This document shows, piece by piece, positions 20,546 through 31,967 of a stretch of 64,000 nucleotides of DNA. Numbering within the stretch: position 1 is the stretch's first letter; each line of letters starts with the position of its first letter. A program made the translations under genes and the position numbers. Below the pieces are notes generated by a model. That model was given only the letters and a program-made list of their open reading frames with translations, had not been told where the DNA came from and did no database searches. Origin of the DNA: Bostrychus sinensis (Eukaryota; Chordata; Actinopteri; Gobiiformes; Eleotridae); NCBI GenBank assembly GCA_020698575.1, contig CM036248.1:13979729-14043728 (forward strand), written 5' to 3'.

Positions 20546-21274
20546 AAGAAGGTAAGGTTGTCCATAAAAGTTTTTCAACAAGAAAGTTTTGATTTGGTTA
20601 AACCTTTTCTGATTTCATAAAAAATGACAAGGATTTAGATGCCAACTGCAAAAACTTAAACCAAAAACCAAAATGTTAGTCACCATTTAGCATTAATTAA
20701 ATAACAAACAACAAAGTTGAAAGATGAAAGTTTGATTCTTGGCTCACACAGGGTAGGTCTCTGAGTATCATCTGTCTTATGTCATGACATAAGTAGGCTT
20801 ATAATAAAAGATTCGACTCCACAGGGACGCGTCATGGATAAAAGAGGACAGCATCTTGTGTTGTGAGCAAATATTGCATCAGACGCCCTATCATGTTTTA
20901 TTCCTCTGTCTCTTCCATTAAATGCACAGCGACACAATGTAAAGAGCAGCGTGAAACAGCATTGAATAATGTCCAATTCCATAATTCATGTGTCAACGGG
21001 ACGCTCTGAAGCCGAACAGATCTGAGGATTTTGTGAACAAATTATGCAATAAGAGCAACATGGGTAAAGGCGTGAAAAGCTAAAAGGAAAAAGATGAAAT
21101 AACAAGAAGAAGGCGGAAGATGTTTGAAATTTATTGACTATAAATCGGAAAGAAAATCAACACACACACAAAAAAAATAGAAGTTAAAAAAATGCTTGAA
21201 ATTCTCAGCGAGGAAAATGCAACCACAAGAAAACACTGTTTAGTAGTTCAATTCAAAGTGAAAGTCATATTTTC
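20546..21274. other. Single-copy sequence, no gene seen
   Basis: AT-rich to 20750, then a more complex block to about 21050. No recognisable ORF. 'caattcaaagtgaaa' (about 21248) is the exact complement of 'tttcactttgaattg' near 13808. Confidence 0.4.
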
Positions 21275-21412
21275 TTCCCTTCTGGCTTTTCCCTTCTGGG
21301 GTCGCCACAGCAAATCATCTGCCTCCTAGTGAGCAATGATTTATGCATTAATTTGGCATCTGCTTCCTGACGCAACCCTCTCCATATCCAGGCCTAGGTC
21401 TGGCACAAAGAA
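21275..21412 (-). mobile_element. LINE-tail short repeat, reverse orientation
   Basis: 'cttctggggtcgccacagca', 'aatcatctgcctcctagtga', 'gacgcaaccctctccatatc'. One of the best-preserved copies. Confidence 0.85.
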
Positions 21413-21869
21413 CACTGGCCTGGTTTCAAAGTGAAACTCCTGTAGATTTAGTGTAATCAAAGTTAAATATTTCAAACATTTTAATTGGGATAATTATGGC
21501 CTACTGTTAAGGGAAACATATAATGTTATCATTATATCATTAAGTAAGAATAATACATACATAATCAGCACAATTTAAAAACAATTGAATTATTTCATCC
21601 TGTCATTAATCTTTATGGAGCTCAACAGTGCCCACCCCCCTCTGGTGCTGGAAGAAAATCTTCTGAAACTTGTAAAAAGGCAAAGCTACAAATGTATTTG
21701 TAATGCATTTTTTCTTTTTGATCAAAATTAATTGTGTTATGGTTGAGTTAAACCCATAGCTGATTAGCCTCAGTTAAGCCTTAAAACTTAAAAATACAGA
21801 TTTTTCAAAAGGTCTATGAAAAAAAAAATGAATGGGAAAATAAATAATTTAACTTTTTTAACAATATTG

Positions 21870-22030
21870 TGTACTGCATATTGAAAATTTCAAGCCTAAT
21901 TTATTTCATCCAAACAAGATAAGGTTTGTCTAGACTTAATGAAGTATTGGTCTACTCTTAATAGGTCAAGGATCCTGTCAATTAGATCTTTTCCCTCCCG
22001 CAGTTGCTTAACAAAGATCTAATTTTGATT
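21870..22030 (+). repeat. Local repeat unit, copy 3 of 3
   Basis: 'gataaggtttgtctagactt', 'gaagtattggtctactctta', 'ataggtcaaggatcctgtca', 'ccctcccgcagttgctta' parallel copy 2 at 17105-17290. It lies 4.7 kb to the right of copy 2 in the same orientation. Confidence 0.75.
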
Positions 22031-22500
22031 TTGAAGCAAATCAACAAAGAAAACCACAGTTTAGACAGAAGTTGAATAAAGGCTTGAATTTTTCTGCCAC
22101 ACATTTTTCTGCAAGGCATATACAAACATGAAAAAACCTCTTTGTCCATGCCGGGAGACCGCTAACTAGCCGAACTGTTTGCTAATAAATCAAAAGCGCT
22201 TGTGTGTCAGCTGGATGGTTAGACACTAAACATACACGGCATGAAAACACAGTTGGCGGCTTCACACACAATTAGGGAGACGGCAACAGGATCCCTTCGG
22301 GTTAAAAGCATCAACTGGCCCGTGTGTGTAAGCTGTGATTCGAAATTCTCTTTAAACACAAAACATCTGGGTTTGTTGTTTTGTTCTGCGCGCACACATA
22401 CAATCTTGCATTTTTGTGTATCTTAAGGTTTCTTCAAAGAGAAAAAGGTGTACCTAAAGGGAGCCCTTAAAGCCTGCTTCTTCACATGCCTTATACGTCC
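22031..22500. other. Single-copy sequence, no gene seen
   Basis: Complex block about 22130-22350 ('gggagaccgctaactagccg', 'gacggcaacaggatccct') without a convincing reading frame; candidate conserved non-coding DNA. Confidence 0.35.
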
Positions 22501-22514
22501 CAGATGCTAATAAT

Positions 22515-22606
22515 ACATGTATGTATGTATGTATGTATGTATGTATGTATGTATGTATGTATGTATGTGTGTATGTATGTATATATGTATATATGTATGT
22601 ATGTAT
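22515..22606. repeat. (ATGT)n microsatellite
   Basis: About 90 bases of atgt units with a few tata/tgtg variants near the right end. The tyrosine/histidine/threonine-rich minus-strand frame over it is an artefact. Confidence 0.95.
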
Positions 22607-23156
22607 TTCCACATTCAAGGAGACCTGGGAGTGTTTAAATAATTTGTCGACTGAAAGAACATGCTTTAGAGCAGAATGAGTAATGTGCAGGGGATTTCCC
22701 TCTTGATAGGTATAACTGGTTACGTTATATAACACAAATGAAGACAAATATGTAGAAGACACAATTTGCACATTGCATGGCTAAAAAAAAAAAACAGTCA
22801 CTTTGTCTTATGTTGTGTAGTTAGATAGAGTGTATATAATAGTCAATTTTAGATTAATACGTTGTTTTATTCAAAGGCTTCAGGTTTATTTTTTAATACG
22901 CTGTTCAAGTCAGATGAATATGAAAAGATACAGAGTAACAAGGGTTGTAGTCGACCAAAGCAATGGTTATTCTACCAAAGTCATGCCCAAGGGGACGTGT
23001 GGTGTTAGCAGTGTTTCACAAAGAGGTGACGTCACATTCATTTGGTAAGTTTTTTTTTTTTTTATGCGACCACAGGCTGTCATTTTATATACGTATATTT
23101 TTAAATATTTTTAACATTTTATTTTGCAATGAGTGCTATCTAATATGTATATATTT

Positions 23157-23261
23157 TTTTCTTTTGGCTTTTTTCTTTCTTATTGGGGGTTGTCACAGCA
23201 AATCAGTTGCACTGTTTGGCAGGGATTTTAAGGCGGATACCCTTGCTGTCACAACCAGCCA
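23157..23261 (-). mobile_element. LINE-tail short repeat, diverged, reverse orientation
   Basis: 'ttattgggggttgtcacagc', 'aaatcagttgcactg', 'aaggcggatacccttgctg'. It abuts a minus-strand SINE on the right. Confidence 0.55.
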
Positions 23262-23396
23262 CACACAGTGACTGGAGTGTCGGTGAAGTGTCTTGCCCAA
23301 GGTCCCAACAACAGTATGTGCTGCAAGCAAGATTTGAACCAGCAACCTTCCAGTTGCTTGGCCAATGCTTGACCCTCTGCGCTACTGTCGCCCCGC
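23262..23396 (-). mobile_element. tRNA-derived SINE head, reverse orientation
   Basis: On the minus strand it starts 'gcgacagtagcgcagagggt' (A-box region), has 'gaaggttgctggttcaaatc' (B-box region) and 'gggaccttgggcaagacact'. The 3' body and (ATT)n tail are missing, so it is truncated. Confidence 0.75.
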
Positions 23397-23579
23397 TAAT
23401 ATACAATGCCTGTGAAATAGTAAACTGCAGTTCATATTTTTGTACACTTAGGAGGTTTTTGGTTTTTGCCCACGTTGGTTGGTTGATTATTTGGTTGTCA
23501 AAATAACTCAGAAAGTAATTGGTTTGATTTGTATTTAATTTTTAGATTTGGGCAGTTATGAGCAAAGGAACAAATTCAT

Positions 23580-23580
<1 letters not shown>

Positions 23581-23624
<44 letters not shown>
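23581..23624. repeat. 44-base poly(T) tract
   Basis: The longest homopolymer in the window. Confidence 0.95.
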
Positions 23625-23625
<1 letters not shown>

Positions 23626-23639
23626 TGTGGATCCAGATT

Positions 23640-24164
23640 TTCTAGTTTTTTATTGCTCTGTGAAAGTTTACCACAAATGATAACTACTACTTTTACTTTT
23701 TGAGAGCCACCTAGGCAGCAGAAAAGTGGAGTTTAAAGCCCTGCCAACTGTCTATTTGAAACTATTCTTTCCCATGGTGTACTTTACAGTGATGGACTTG
23801 TATTACAGACGGTGCTTCATAAAGGCAGAGATCTCAGTGAATCTTCGCCTGCAGCTAAAGCAGAGTGAGCAGTGTCTAACGGCGCGATCTGCTGGGCCTC
23901 CGCTGCTGAGCCCAACTCCACAGAACTGCCTGTTGTCTGAGTCACTGCTGCTGCGTTAGCACGTATACCTCAGCATCTCTCTCACTGCCGGCCGCTTCAA
24001 AAGGCTTTCTTCAATATTTTCTATCTCCGTCTCTCCTTCTCTCTCCTGCTTTGTACCTGCCACAGTGGGCTGAGAGCTCTCCCTCTTCCTTGTCAAATGA
24101 AGAGCTTTGAGATGTACAAATGTATCACAAAATGTTATAAAATGTGACAAGTAAAAGGATTATA
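23640..24164. other. Single-copy sequence, no gene seen
   Basis: 23870-24080 is complex with C/T-rich stretches. Opposing open frames (23726-23959 plus, 23956-24150 minus) lack recognisable features. Confidence 0.4.
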
Positions 24165-24800
24165 CAAACCCAATTTCCCAAAACGTTTGGGTATTGTGTA
24201 AAATGTAAATAAAAACAGAAAGCAGCTTATAAGGCTGTACAACATGAGGAAACCTGCAATAGTTGATAACTATATTAAATACTGTGATAATATTATTGTG
24301 ATATTTTAAAACAGGGCCTACTTTTCTGTTAAATTTACCTAAAACAAAAATGTAAGTCTCTGTATTCACGAGTCATTCAACATTTAACACCAATTAAACC
24401 CGGAATAAAACAAGGCTAAATTGTGACTTAATTAAGGAAATTACCACTAAAGCTGGACTTTTTAAAACATTTTTATTTAGTCACAAATATTTTAATTTAA
24501 GGCTCTGGTGAGAAAGTGATTCTTCAATGTAAATCTCCGTCAACTGGAAGATTCTTGCGTTACGGATATTGTATTTGCTGATACTGAGATAACAAAATAT
24601 GTGCAATATATTGTGCAGCCCTAGCAGCGTATTTTATCCAACATATGTGTGGATGTGTAGACCCTTTGCTTAAAACTAATGTCTTGTTTTGAATTTGATT
24701 GCAGCAACACATCTCACAAACGTTGGGACAGGGGCAACAAAAGGCTGAATAGATTAGTGGTAATAAAAAGCAGCTGGAGGACCATGATTGCAAGTAAAGT
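24165..24800 (+). mobile_element. Tc1/mariner-type remnant, interrupted
   Basis: Starts 'acaaacccaatttcccaaaa' and 'gtgtaaaatgtaaataaaaa', the known terminus of a common fish mariner-type element. It resumes after the insert with 'attttatccaacatatg', 'gaatttgattgcagcaacac' and 'gttgggacaggggcaacaaa' to 'agcagctggaggacc'. Only the 5' non-coding part survives. A longer copy is at 45538-46110. Confidence 0.8.
24230..24623. mobile_element. hAT-like non-autonomous element, 394 bp, nested in a mariner remnant
   Basis: Termini TAAGGCTGTACAA and (complement of right end) TAGGGCTGCACAA. Flanking octamers are gcagctta (24222-24229) and gcagcgta (24624-24631), seven of eight identical. Removing the element and one octamer restores the mariner sequence. 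It shares more than 250 bases with the copy at 7310-7945. Confidence 0.82.
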
Positions 24801-24832
24801 AGTCCTAAATGCTCAGTGTTTATTCAAAGAAG

Positions 24833-25375
24833 CTATATTATGCAAATTCAACTTTTCTAAGCTTTCTATTATGTGATGATGTTGTTCCCTCTTCAAAAAC
24901 CTACCTGGAGTTGTGTTTTGCTTCATTCACACCTGTTTGACTAATCCTGTAGTCTCTCTGGCACTGAGTTTCTGAGGCCTCAAAACGCTTGGTTCCACAA
25001 ACCCCCACCCAATACAGAAAGCACGGCCCAATCAACAAGCCCTCTACATTCAGTCTGCTCTCATTCATTTAACCAAAACAATATACAGCTCTCTTTCCAC
25101 GGATTCCTCACAGCTATTTTCCACTTTGTAGTAAAATGGCATCATACAAGTTTAAGGAAATAAACTGCTCTTTTTTTCCCCATATTTCTCTTCCAAAGAC
25201 CGCAACAACTCGGTACTCTGCTGCCATTTACTGGTCTCTTTACCTGTTTCCTTATGCTAGTACTAATTATAGTAATTAGTGAAAAAGCTTTTTTTTTAAG
25301 TCACATAATGTTTTTAATGGTTGTAAAACATGCAAGGCTGTTCTAAAAGTGACCAAGGTTGGTTTAAAAACTATT
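24833..25375 (+). mobile_element. Interspersed repeat family, longest copy
   Basis: Begins 'tattatgcaaattcaacttt'. It has 'cttcaaaaacctacctggag', 'ttctgaggcctcaaaacg', 'cccaatcaacaagccc', 'gtacagctct'-like 'atacagctctctttccac', 'actctgctgccatttactgg' and 'aaaacatgcaaggctgttct'. Copies: 50795-51035 (plus), 58935-59345 (minus), and part of 52696-53172. It is non-coding and its class could not be determined; a non-autonomous DNA element is likely. Confidence 0.65.
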
Positions 25376-26310
25376 AATTATATATGTAGCTCATTTAAAT
25401 GTTGCCAATCAATATAATTAGTTGTAAAATGCTGACCTCACTGTTTACAGCTTTTCCAGCCTTTTGTTGCCCCGTCTCAACTTTATTGAGGTGTTGCTGC
25501 CATCAAATTCATAATAGGCAATTATTTCAACAACTGATATGTTGTTTATGTTCTACTGTGAGATTTGCAAACTGCTGCATTGTGTTTTGATTTACATTTT
25601 TGCATACATAGGTTGACGATGACTTATGAAAATGAACGAGTTAAGTGGCAATGCATGTTCCAAGCCCGCATTCCCCGTGCATGCATACTGTTCCTTGCCT
25701 TACAGACGATGATTAGGTACAATGACATTTAGATTGGTAAATGCCAGAGCTTAATGGGCAGAGTTAAGGACAGTTAATGATGTCTGGTGTGAAGCTCGAC
25801 TGCCTTTGCTATGACGGCATTAGGGAGACAGAGAGAGACGTTTTCCTGGGCAGACACTGACGGCAGTTTAGGAAAAAGGTCCAGTGCCATAAAAGGCTCT
25901 AATGTTTACCACCTACTGTTACCTTCCCGGACTGTACCTCTATAAATTCCTGGATTTACTATATTGTGACATTTCTAAAAAGCCCCCTCCTTTGCATCCT
26001 CCTCATTCGGACTTCCCTACCCCCTCGTCCAATCATTTCCTCCCCCAGTCATAGTAGGGCATAAATCAACTCCCCGCGATAGTTTTAATGGCTTTTTAAT
26101 GAGCCTAATGTTTTCTGTTTTAATGAACTTCTTACGTCAGCTTTAATCATTTTAGCGGGATGAAAAATGATTGAGAAATGGCCTACATTAATTTAATTTA
26201 CTGTTCAATCTGCACAGCCCCACTTTACAACCCTCGGAAAGGGGCCGGGGCAAGTAGGAAGAGCAAAGAAAAGAGGGAGTGAAAGAGAGAATGACTGGTG
26301 GATGGTCCTT
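25376..26310. promoter_or_regulatory. Single-copy sequence with candidate conserved block
   Basis: 26060-26230 is repeat-free, rich in ATTA-type cores, and contains cttacgtcagc (CREB/ATF-like TGACGTAAG on the minus strand). It is followed by tttaatcattttagcggg and aaaaatgattgag. No ORF is convincing. Enhancer identity is inference. Confidence 0.3.
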
Positions 26311-26315
26311 TTGCA

Positions 26316-26336
26316 AAAAAAAAAAAAAAAAAAAAG
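26316..26336. repeat. Poly(A) tract
   Basis: About 21 A. Confidence 0.9.
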
Positions 26337-26842
26337 GCAAAGAATGACAAGCCACAATGCACAATTTAAAAAGGATTTATTTAAAAAAGAGGTGCGAATG
26401 GACTGGGTGGTGTGAGAGTGGTAATTTATGAGGCTACGCTATAGGCTTGTTGTTCAGCCTTATCTCCAATTAGGGCTGTATTGTTGAGAACTGCCAATGC
26501 CTGGTTTCTACCACTCAGTGAGACCAGCAGATTTACATAGCCATTAACACAGCAGGCCCTAAATAAATGAGCACAATATTCAGCATCTGTTGTCCCATGT
26601 CTCAGTTTCTCTTCGTTCTCGCTCAGACATTTGTTTCTTTTTTTTTTTTCTTTTTTTTTACCCGATGCATCAGTCTTTCTCATGAGTGACACTCAGAGTT
26701 GTCATTTTGCCAACTTCAAATTAATGCAGCCATAAAGCAGCTGGTGTAGCCTCCAAATCTAGGAGCAAAATCATTTCCTGTACGCACTTACTATACTCCT
26801 AACCCAAGGACACTCTACCTTGCCAGCGCCGCAAGAGGCAAA

Positions 26843-27056
26843 CCTCCATTTTGCTGTGTTTCATAATAAAAAAATAAAAAAGCTGCAAATATGCCAAGGC
26901 TATAGCTGCCAAGATGGCTTTGCACTACCTGAGCTAGGTTGTCCTTTACGGTTTGCATCTGCTCATCTGTCCTCAAGGCTGGATCCAGTATCATGCTCCA
27001 CTGGTTATATGAAAAATCACAGGTCTAGCTGGTTACTACATACTGTGTAATGTGTA
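26843..27056 (+). repeat. Direct duplication, copy 1
   Basis: 'cctccattttgctgtgtttc', 'gctgcaaatatgccaaggct', 'gcactacctgagctaggttg', 'tcctttacggtttgca', 'tatgaaaaatcacaggtcta', 'gctggttactaca'. The same words recur in order at 27897-28091. No element termini are evident. Confidence 0.8.
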
Positions 27057-27896
27057 GACACGAATTGGAGACTGCATGACTGTTGCTCTGGACCATTGAC
27101 CGTAGTACTTAAAGCCCTCCACATTCTTTACCTCAACTTCACAGTAACCCTACAAAAGACAGATTGCTATAATGTTAGCAGTCTGCTTTGCACAAACATT
27201 ATATCAGCCTGAAATGTTTCCTGTTGAAAACATTTGTAAGCAGGAGGAACTTTCTGTAGGTGGAGATGATTGGATGAAGTGCTCGCTTGTGACCATCTAC
27301 CATAATTTTTTTAGGGCAATCATAGCAACAACTCACATGACACAGTCAAACAACAAACCGTTACGATAGTAGAATGTCATAATAATGTGAGTGATTTTTT
27401 GCAGTTTTTGTAAATGTAAGACAGCATATGTTACATTTTGGGGTATCGCCATCTTGTTAACAAGTATCAAGGCTCGTTGCTGTGAGCAAACCTAAAACAC
27501 GCCCACTAGTGGAAGTACTGCCACACCAGTTGTCCAAAATGCCAGTGGTGTTTATCGAAAAAAAAAAAAAATATTAGCGTGAGTTTATTAATTTACTGTA
27601 TGTAATTCTTGTGTGTGACATGCTAAACTTGGAAAATGCATGCTGTAAAGGTAAATTACATGTTCATGACTGAGGAGTGCAGTTTCACCACCAAATGTCT
27701 CCAAAAATGACAAAAAAAAAAAAAACTACACATCTTGAATAGAAAGCTAGAAAAAGAGATAAAACAGCTTCTCCAGTATAAAACTTGCATAATATCCTTG
27801 TAACAATATACATTAATGATACAGATAATTTGTACATAAGTTAAAATAAACCTCTTCATATTATTCACATTATTCTTACTTTGCAGTTGATTCAGT
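27057..27896. other. Spacer between duplicated blocks, no gene seen
   Basis: AT-rich, with short A runs at 27558-27570 and 27712-27725. No recognised repeat. Confidence 0.45.
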
Positions 27897-28091
27897 CCTC
27901 CATTTTGCTGTGTTTTTAGTAAAAAATAAAAAGGCTGCAAATATGCCAAGGCTACAGCTGGCAATATCGCTCTGCACTACCTGAGCGAAGTTGTCCTTTA
28001 CGGTTTGCACGTGCGTGGGACCATTATCATGCACCACTGATTGTATGAAAAATCACAGATGTAGCTGGTTACTACACGTGATGATGTGTGT
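27897..28091 (+). repeat. Direct duplication, copy 2
   Basis: Matches 26843-27056 with a few substitutions and one short deletion in the middle ('gcacgtgcgtgggaccatta' here versus a longer segment there). Confidence 0.8.
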
Positions 28092-29149
28092 AATGATGCG
28101 GCGCTGGATTTGTGTGAAGGTGGACAAAGGTCTTGGCGGGAATAAAAACATTAATGCCGAAATGAAATGAAACACTCATATTATTCAATCTCAAACAGAT
28201 GACGGGTGCCCCTCCAGCTCCGACGCTCCGGCCGTAAAAATGTGTGTGTTTGCCGGTGACAGATGTGGTTGTCTCCCGGCAGACGGGCATGTTGACCTCA
28301 GATCCGGCTGAGTGATAGATGAGATGGGGAACGGAGTCAGCCCTGCCCTGCCTATCAGGATATAGACTGACTGATATGTCTTCTTGTCTGTTAAAGATAC
28401 TCTACATGCAGATGCTCCACAGTTGGCTGCCTTCACACCCTTTCTGTATTTGTATCCACCTGTCTCAGCCTGACAATCACCGAGCCTGTTTTTCATTCTC
28501 GGTTAATGTCCAGACTTCAATCTTCTCACCCATCACTCAATCACTACGACGCACATATTTTTCCCAAAATTTTTAAAACTTTTTTTTTAACTCTCTTTAT
28601 GTTAAATCTCAATTCTAAACCTGACAGGAAATATATTTGCTGCCTGCTATCATTGTCCCAAACTGACCACAATTTCTCAAGTTGTCAGCGCGCTTGACAA
28701 GGACGCTTCTAGACAGATCAACCCATTCTCACGCCCAAAGGTGTTATACAACAACATTTGGCACCATCTCATCCTTAACTGAGGATCCAGGATACATTTA
28801 TTCTTAAGTGAGATGTTTGTGCCATTTCAAAGCCATAGTATGCATATTTCATTTAGCTGTCTCGCAGTGATCATCAGCCAATAAAGTCACACAATAGCTT
28901 TTCACATAATATATTTTGGCTAAGAGATACATATTCAAAGTATGGAGTAGCATAAAAGATTTAACTATTCAAAAGTTGTTGTTTTTTTTTATATATAAAT
29001 TATAATACATATTACAAATTTAAGAAAAAGTTTCTGGCTATTATCCAAATCTATTTATACTCTATTTTTCATTAAGCAACAATACACAGAAATATCTTAT
29101 ACTGAATGTAATGCAATAGAATATTACAGAAAACAAAATAAAAAAGGCC
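28092..29149. other. Single-copy sequence, no gene seen
   Basis: 28190-28500 is complex and GC-balanced, with overlapping open frames on both strands and no domain. The rest is AT-rich. Confidence 0.4.
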
Positions 29150-29222
29150 TATTTGCTGTGATTTGCATATTAATTTGGATTAGGTTTTAAGCCAGATGCC
29201 CTTTCTGACACAGCAACATCAA
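29150..29222 (-). mobile_element. LINE-tail short repeat fragment, reverse orientation
   Basis: 'tgctgtgatttgcatattaa' and 'gccagatgccctttctgaca'. Confidence 0.55.
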
Positions 29223-30211
29223 CTGTAGACTGGCATGTGGTCTGCTATGGCTACTATGATATTTCCATAACATAATATTTAAAAAAGAAAATCAAAACGC
29301 ACCTGGCTGAAGTGGCTAAAATCAACTCAAATGGGTGTAAAATGTGTAACCATGATGTTAGTGTATAGGTTTAGTGTCCCATTGGCCATTGTCTCAACTA
29401 AACTCTGCCAAATGACAAGCATGGATAATGCAGATTTTGCAACACAGGAATCCATTTCAAAATTCCACATCAGTACTAGTATGTGCCAACAACATAAATG
29501 AAGGACATCATTTACATCTGTACATCTGTGGAGAACACGTTGAGCATAAACATCGGTGTAGCCAAACCAGACACAGATCATTCGTCTCTAAACCATACTG
29601 ATGTACCAAACAGGTGCTGCTGTGATTTCTTTTTCAGCAGACAAAACATATGCATCGCTTTGTATTCTGTTCATTTGGCCTTAAAACACATTGCTGCAAA
29701 TCCATTGTGAATACCTTTCAGTTTGAATACACAGCAAAACATGTTTGGAAGCAACAATAGTATAGCGTTCAGATAGGATTTCATGAGCAATTTGCCATAC
29801 AACAGGTGGCCAGTGATAAAAGCAGGCAGTGAGCATCGATGCCGGGCCATGTGAAAATGATCCTATTAAAGTCTGGACAGAGGTGGTGCCCATTAGGACC
29901 TGAACTAACCAAGGGCATTAGGATATCACAGGTACACATTTGACAGCTGCCTCGGAGCTGGACTGGACTAACATTACCTGGTTATCAGGTGAAACACACA
30001 GGACACATGGCCCATAGCAGCAGCTGGGACAGAAGGGTTGATTTCAAAGGCTTTAAGGTTCATCATATGTTAGTACAATTCTGCTGTGGTCTAAAAACTA
30101 TGTCAAAAATCATATACCTTGAGCACAAAAGTGGCAATAAATGTGTATTACATGAATTTATGTAGTATATATATGGACAATGTGGTATACAATAGTAATG
30201 GGTTCTCTCTG
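29223..30211. other. Single-copy sequence, no gene seen
   Basis: Short open frames on both strands (for example 29327-29581 minus) without recognisable features. Confidence 0.4.
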
Positions 30212-30430
30212 GGTACTGTCCAAACACATGCATGTGTGACTCTAAACTGCCACTAGTGAATGAATGTGAGAGTGAATGGTTGTCTGTCTCTGTGTCAGCC
30301 CTGCGACTAACTGGCCCCTGTCCAGGGTGTACCCCACCTAAAGCCCAATGTTACTAGGATAGGCTCCAGTCACCCCCGAACTTTAACGGGAATAAGCTGA
30401 AGAAGATGAATGAATTAATGAATTAATATA
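30212..30430 (+). mobile_element. SINE 3' half, well preserved
   Basis: 'gtgactctaaactgccacta', 'gtgagagtgaatggttgtct', 'cagccctgcgactaactgg', 'gtccagggtgtaccccacct', 'gataggctccagtcaccccc' and a tail with 'gaatgaattaatgaatta'. It gives the complete order of the family's 3' half and shows what is interrupted at 16267. Confidence 0.85.
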
Positions 30431-30594
30431 TTTACTTTTTTTTTTCTGCTATGAATCAAACAGACAACACTTACTGTGTGACTGATAACACTCGACACTT
30501 TATAGAGGTTAGTGTTGTTAATAATGTTTATTATTGTTTTGTTTTGTTTTTGTTTTGTAAAATCTATGGTTATAGAAGATGAACTAAAAGTAAA

Positions 30595-31043
30595 AAATGT
30601 AAAGTATCGAAAAAAAGTATCATCCTGGTACTGGTACTGAAAACCAGGTATCTTTTAAGTACTGGTATCAAAAAAATCTGAATGGTACAATGTCACTGTG
30701 TTTTTAGTGTCATAATTATTTTCAGATGAAATAGTGATTATATGATTTTCACAATTATTGACATCACCAAAAGAATGTTTTTATGAAATGCTTTAGTCAC
30801 ACTTTTAACCATGACCATGTCTTAACTTTTTCCTCAACTGTTGACCTGCCTGACTCAGTCTTTGACATTTTTATTCCTTTTTAATTTCTTCAATTAGCCC
30901 TAAGGACTTTATAAACATGTATTAAGGACTGGTGAAAAACTTTAGCTTCTACAATTCCTATGATTATTCTACTGTGACATTTATAGCCATGAATAATTGT
31001 AAAATCAGTTAATCCTGACATCCCTAATGGTACCCAGCCCTAG
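30595..31043. mobile_element. Probable DNA-element remnant (GGGCTGGGTACC end)
   Basis: Left part 'agtatcatcctggtactggt' and 'aagtactggtatcaaaaaaa'; right end 'atggtacccagccctag', whose complement CTAGGGCTGGGTACC is a familiar fish hAT-type terminus. The left terminus and target duplication were not found. Confidence 0.5.
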
Positions 31044-31792
31044 ACTTCACTCAGAGAGATTGTAGTCATCTGGCTCAAGGACAAATCACTAAACCACTAA
31101 ACTCTCCCACAATGCACCATCCTTTGTGACACAGTATAGATAATACTACTTCTGCTAAGGAAGACTGTTCACATTTTTTGGTTAGCAGTTTAAGCCTGAA
31201 GTTATGTTGTGGTGCAAGCAAGAGTGAAAGTTGGGGTTGTCTTGCTAGTCACAGTGTTTTGCCTACACACTAAATAACAAACTTAAGTCTCATGTTTCAG
31301 AGACTGGAGAGGAATCTGTGTTGGCCGAGACCGAGGTCCACAGATGGCCGGAGTGATAACAGTGTCTAGCAGTGTAGACAGAGAGCTGCTAACTGTGATA
31401 CTGAAGAAGCCCAGACGGGTTACCTCAAAGCTCACAAGTGAGGTTTCCAAAATTTTCCAAGATTCGCCTGGAGTCTGAAGTCCCCACAAAGTTAATTTAT
31501 TCAGTTCAGTCAGGATTCAGGATGCTTATGCCAGCCATAACTTGTAAGCATTTCAAGAAACGCTGCCCAACCAAGTATCTCAAGTCAGCAGTAGTAGGAT
31601 ATAACCTGTCATTTACTGTTTACAGAATATGGTTTCAATGTTAAGCTTTAAATTGTTATATTTAAAATGTGAAAAGACATTATACTGTTAAGGTCATAGG
31701 TCATAGTAAAATAATTAAGAAAAATATCTTCAAATGTGGGCCTCAATAAAAATAATCATCTCACAATCAGACCAGGACATAAGGGATCACAG
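31044..31792. other. Single-copy sequence, no gene seen
   Basis: No recognised repeat. Opposing short open frames at 31283-31644 have no identifiable product. Confidence 0.4.
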
Positions 31793-31945
31793 CCCATTGT
31801 GTTGTCCCAAGCCTGGGTAAAAGGAGAGGATTGCAAAAGGAGGGGCAGCTGACATAAAACCTATACTAAAATCAATTAATAACACTAGGAGGCGAGACGA
31901 TTCATGAGGCGACACCAGGAAAGAAAAGGAAAGACCATCAGACCA
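31793..31945 (+). mobile_element. LINE-tail short repeat, diverged
   Basis: 'gttgtcccaagcctgggtaa', 'ggggcagctgacataaaacc', 'gaggcgacaccaggaaag' with an A/G-rich end. Confidence 0.65.
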
Positions 31946-31967
31946 GTAGGGAACCACTGTTTTAAAC

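Noticed and set aside
22515..22606. CRISPR-like array
   Set aside because: Simple tetranucleotide tandem repeat without spacers; the window is eukaryotic.
22454..22771. Frame rich in Tyr-Ile-His-Thr repeats
   Set aside because: It reads through the (ATGT)n microsatellite.
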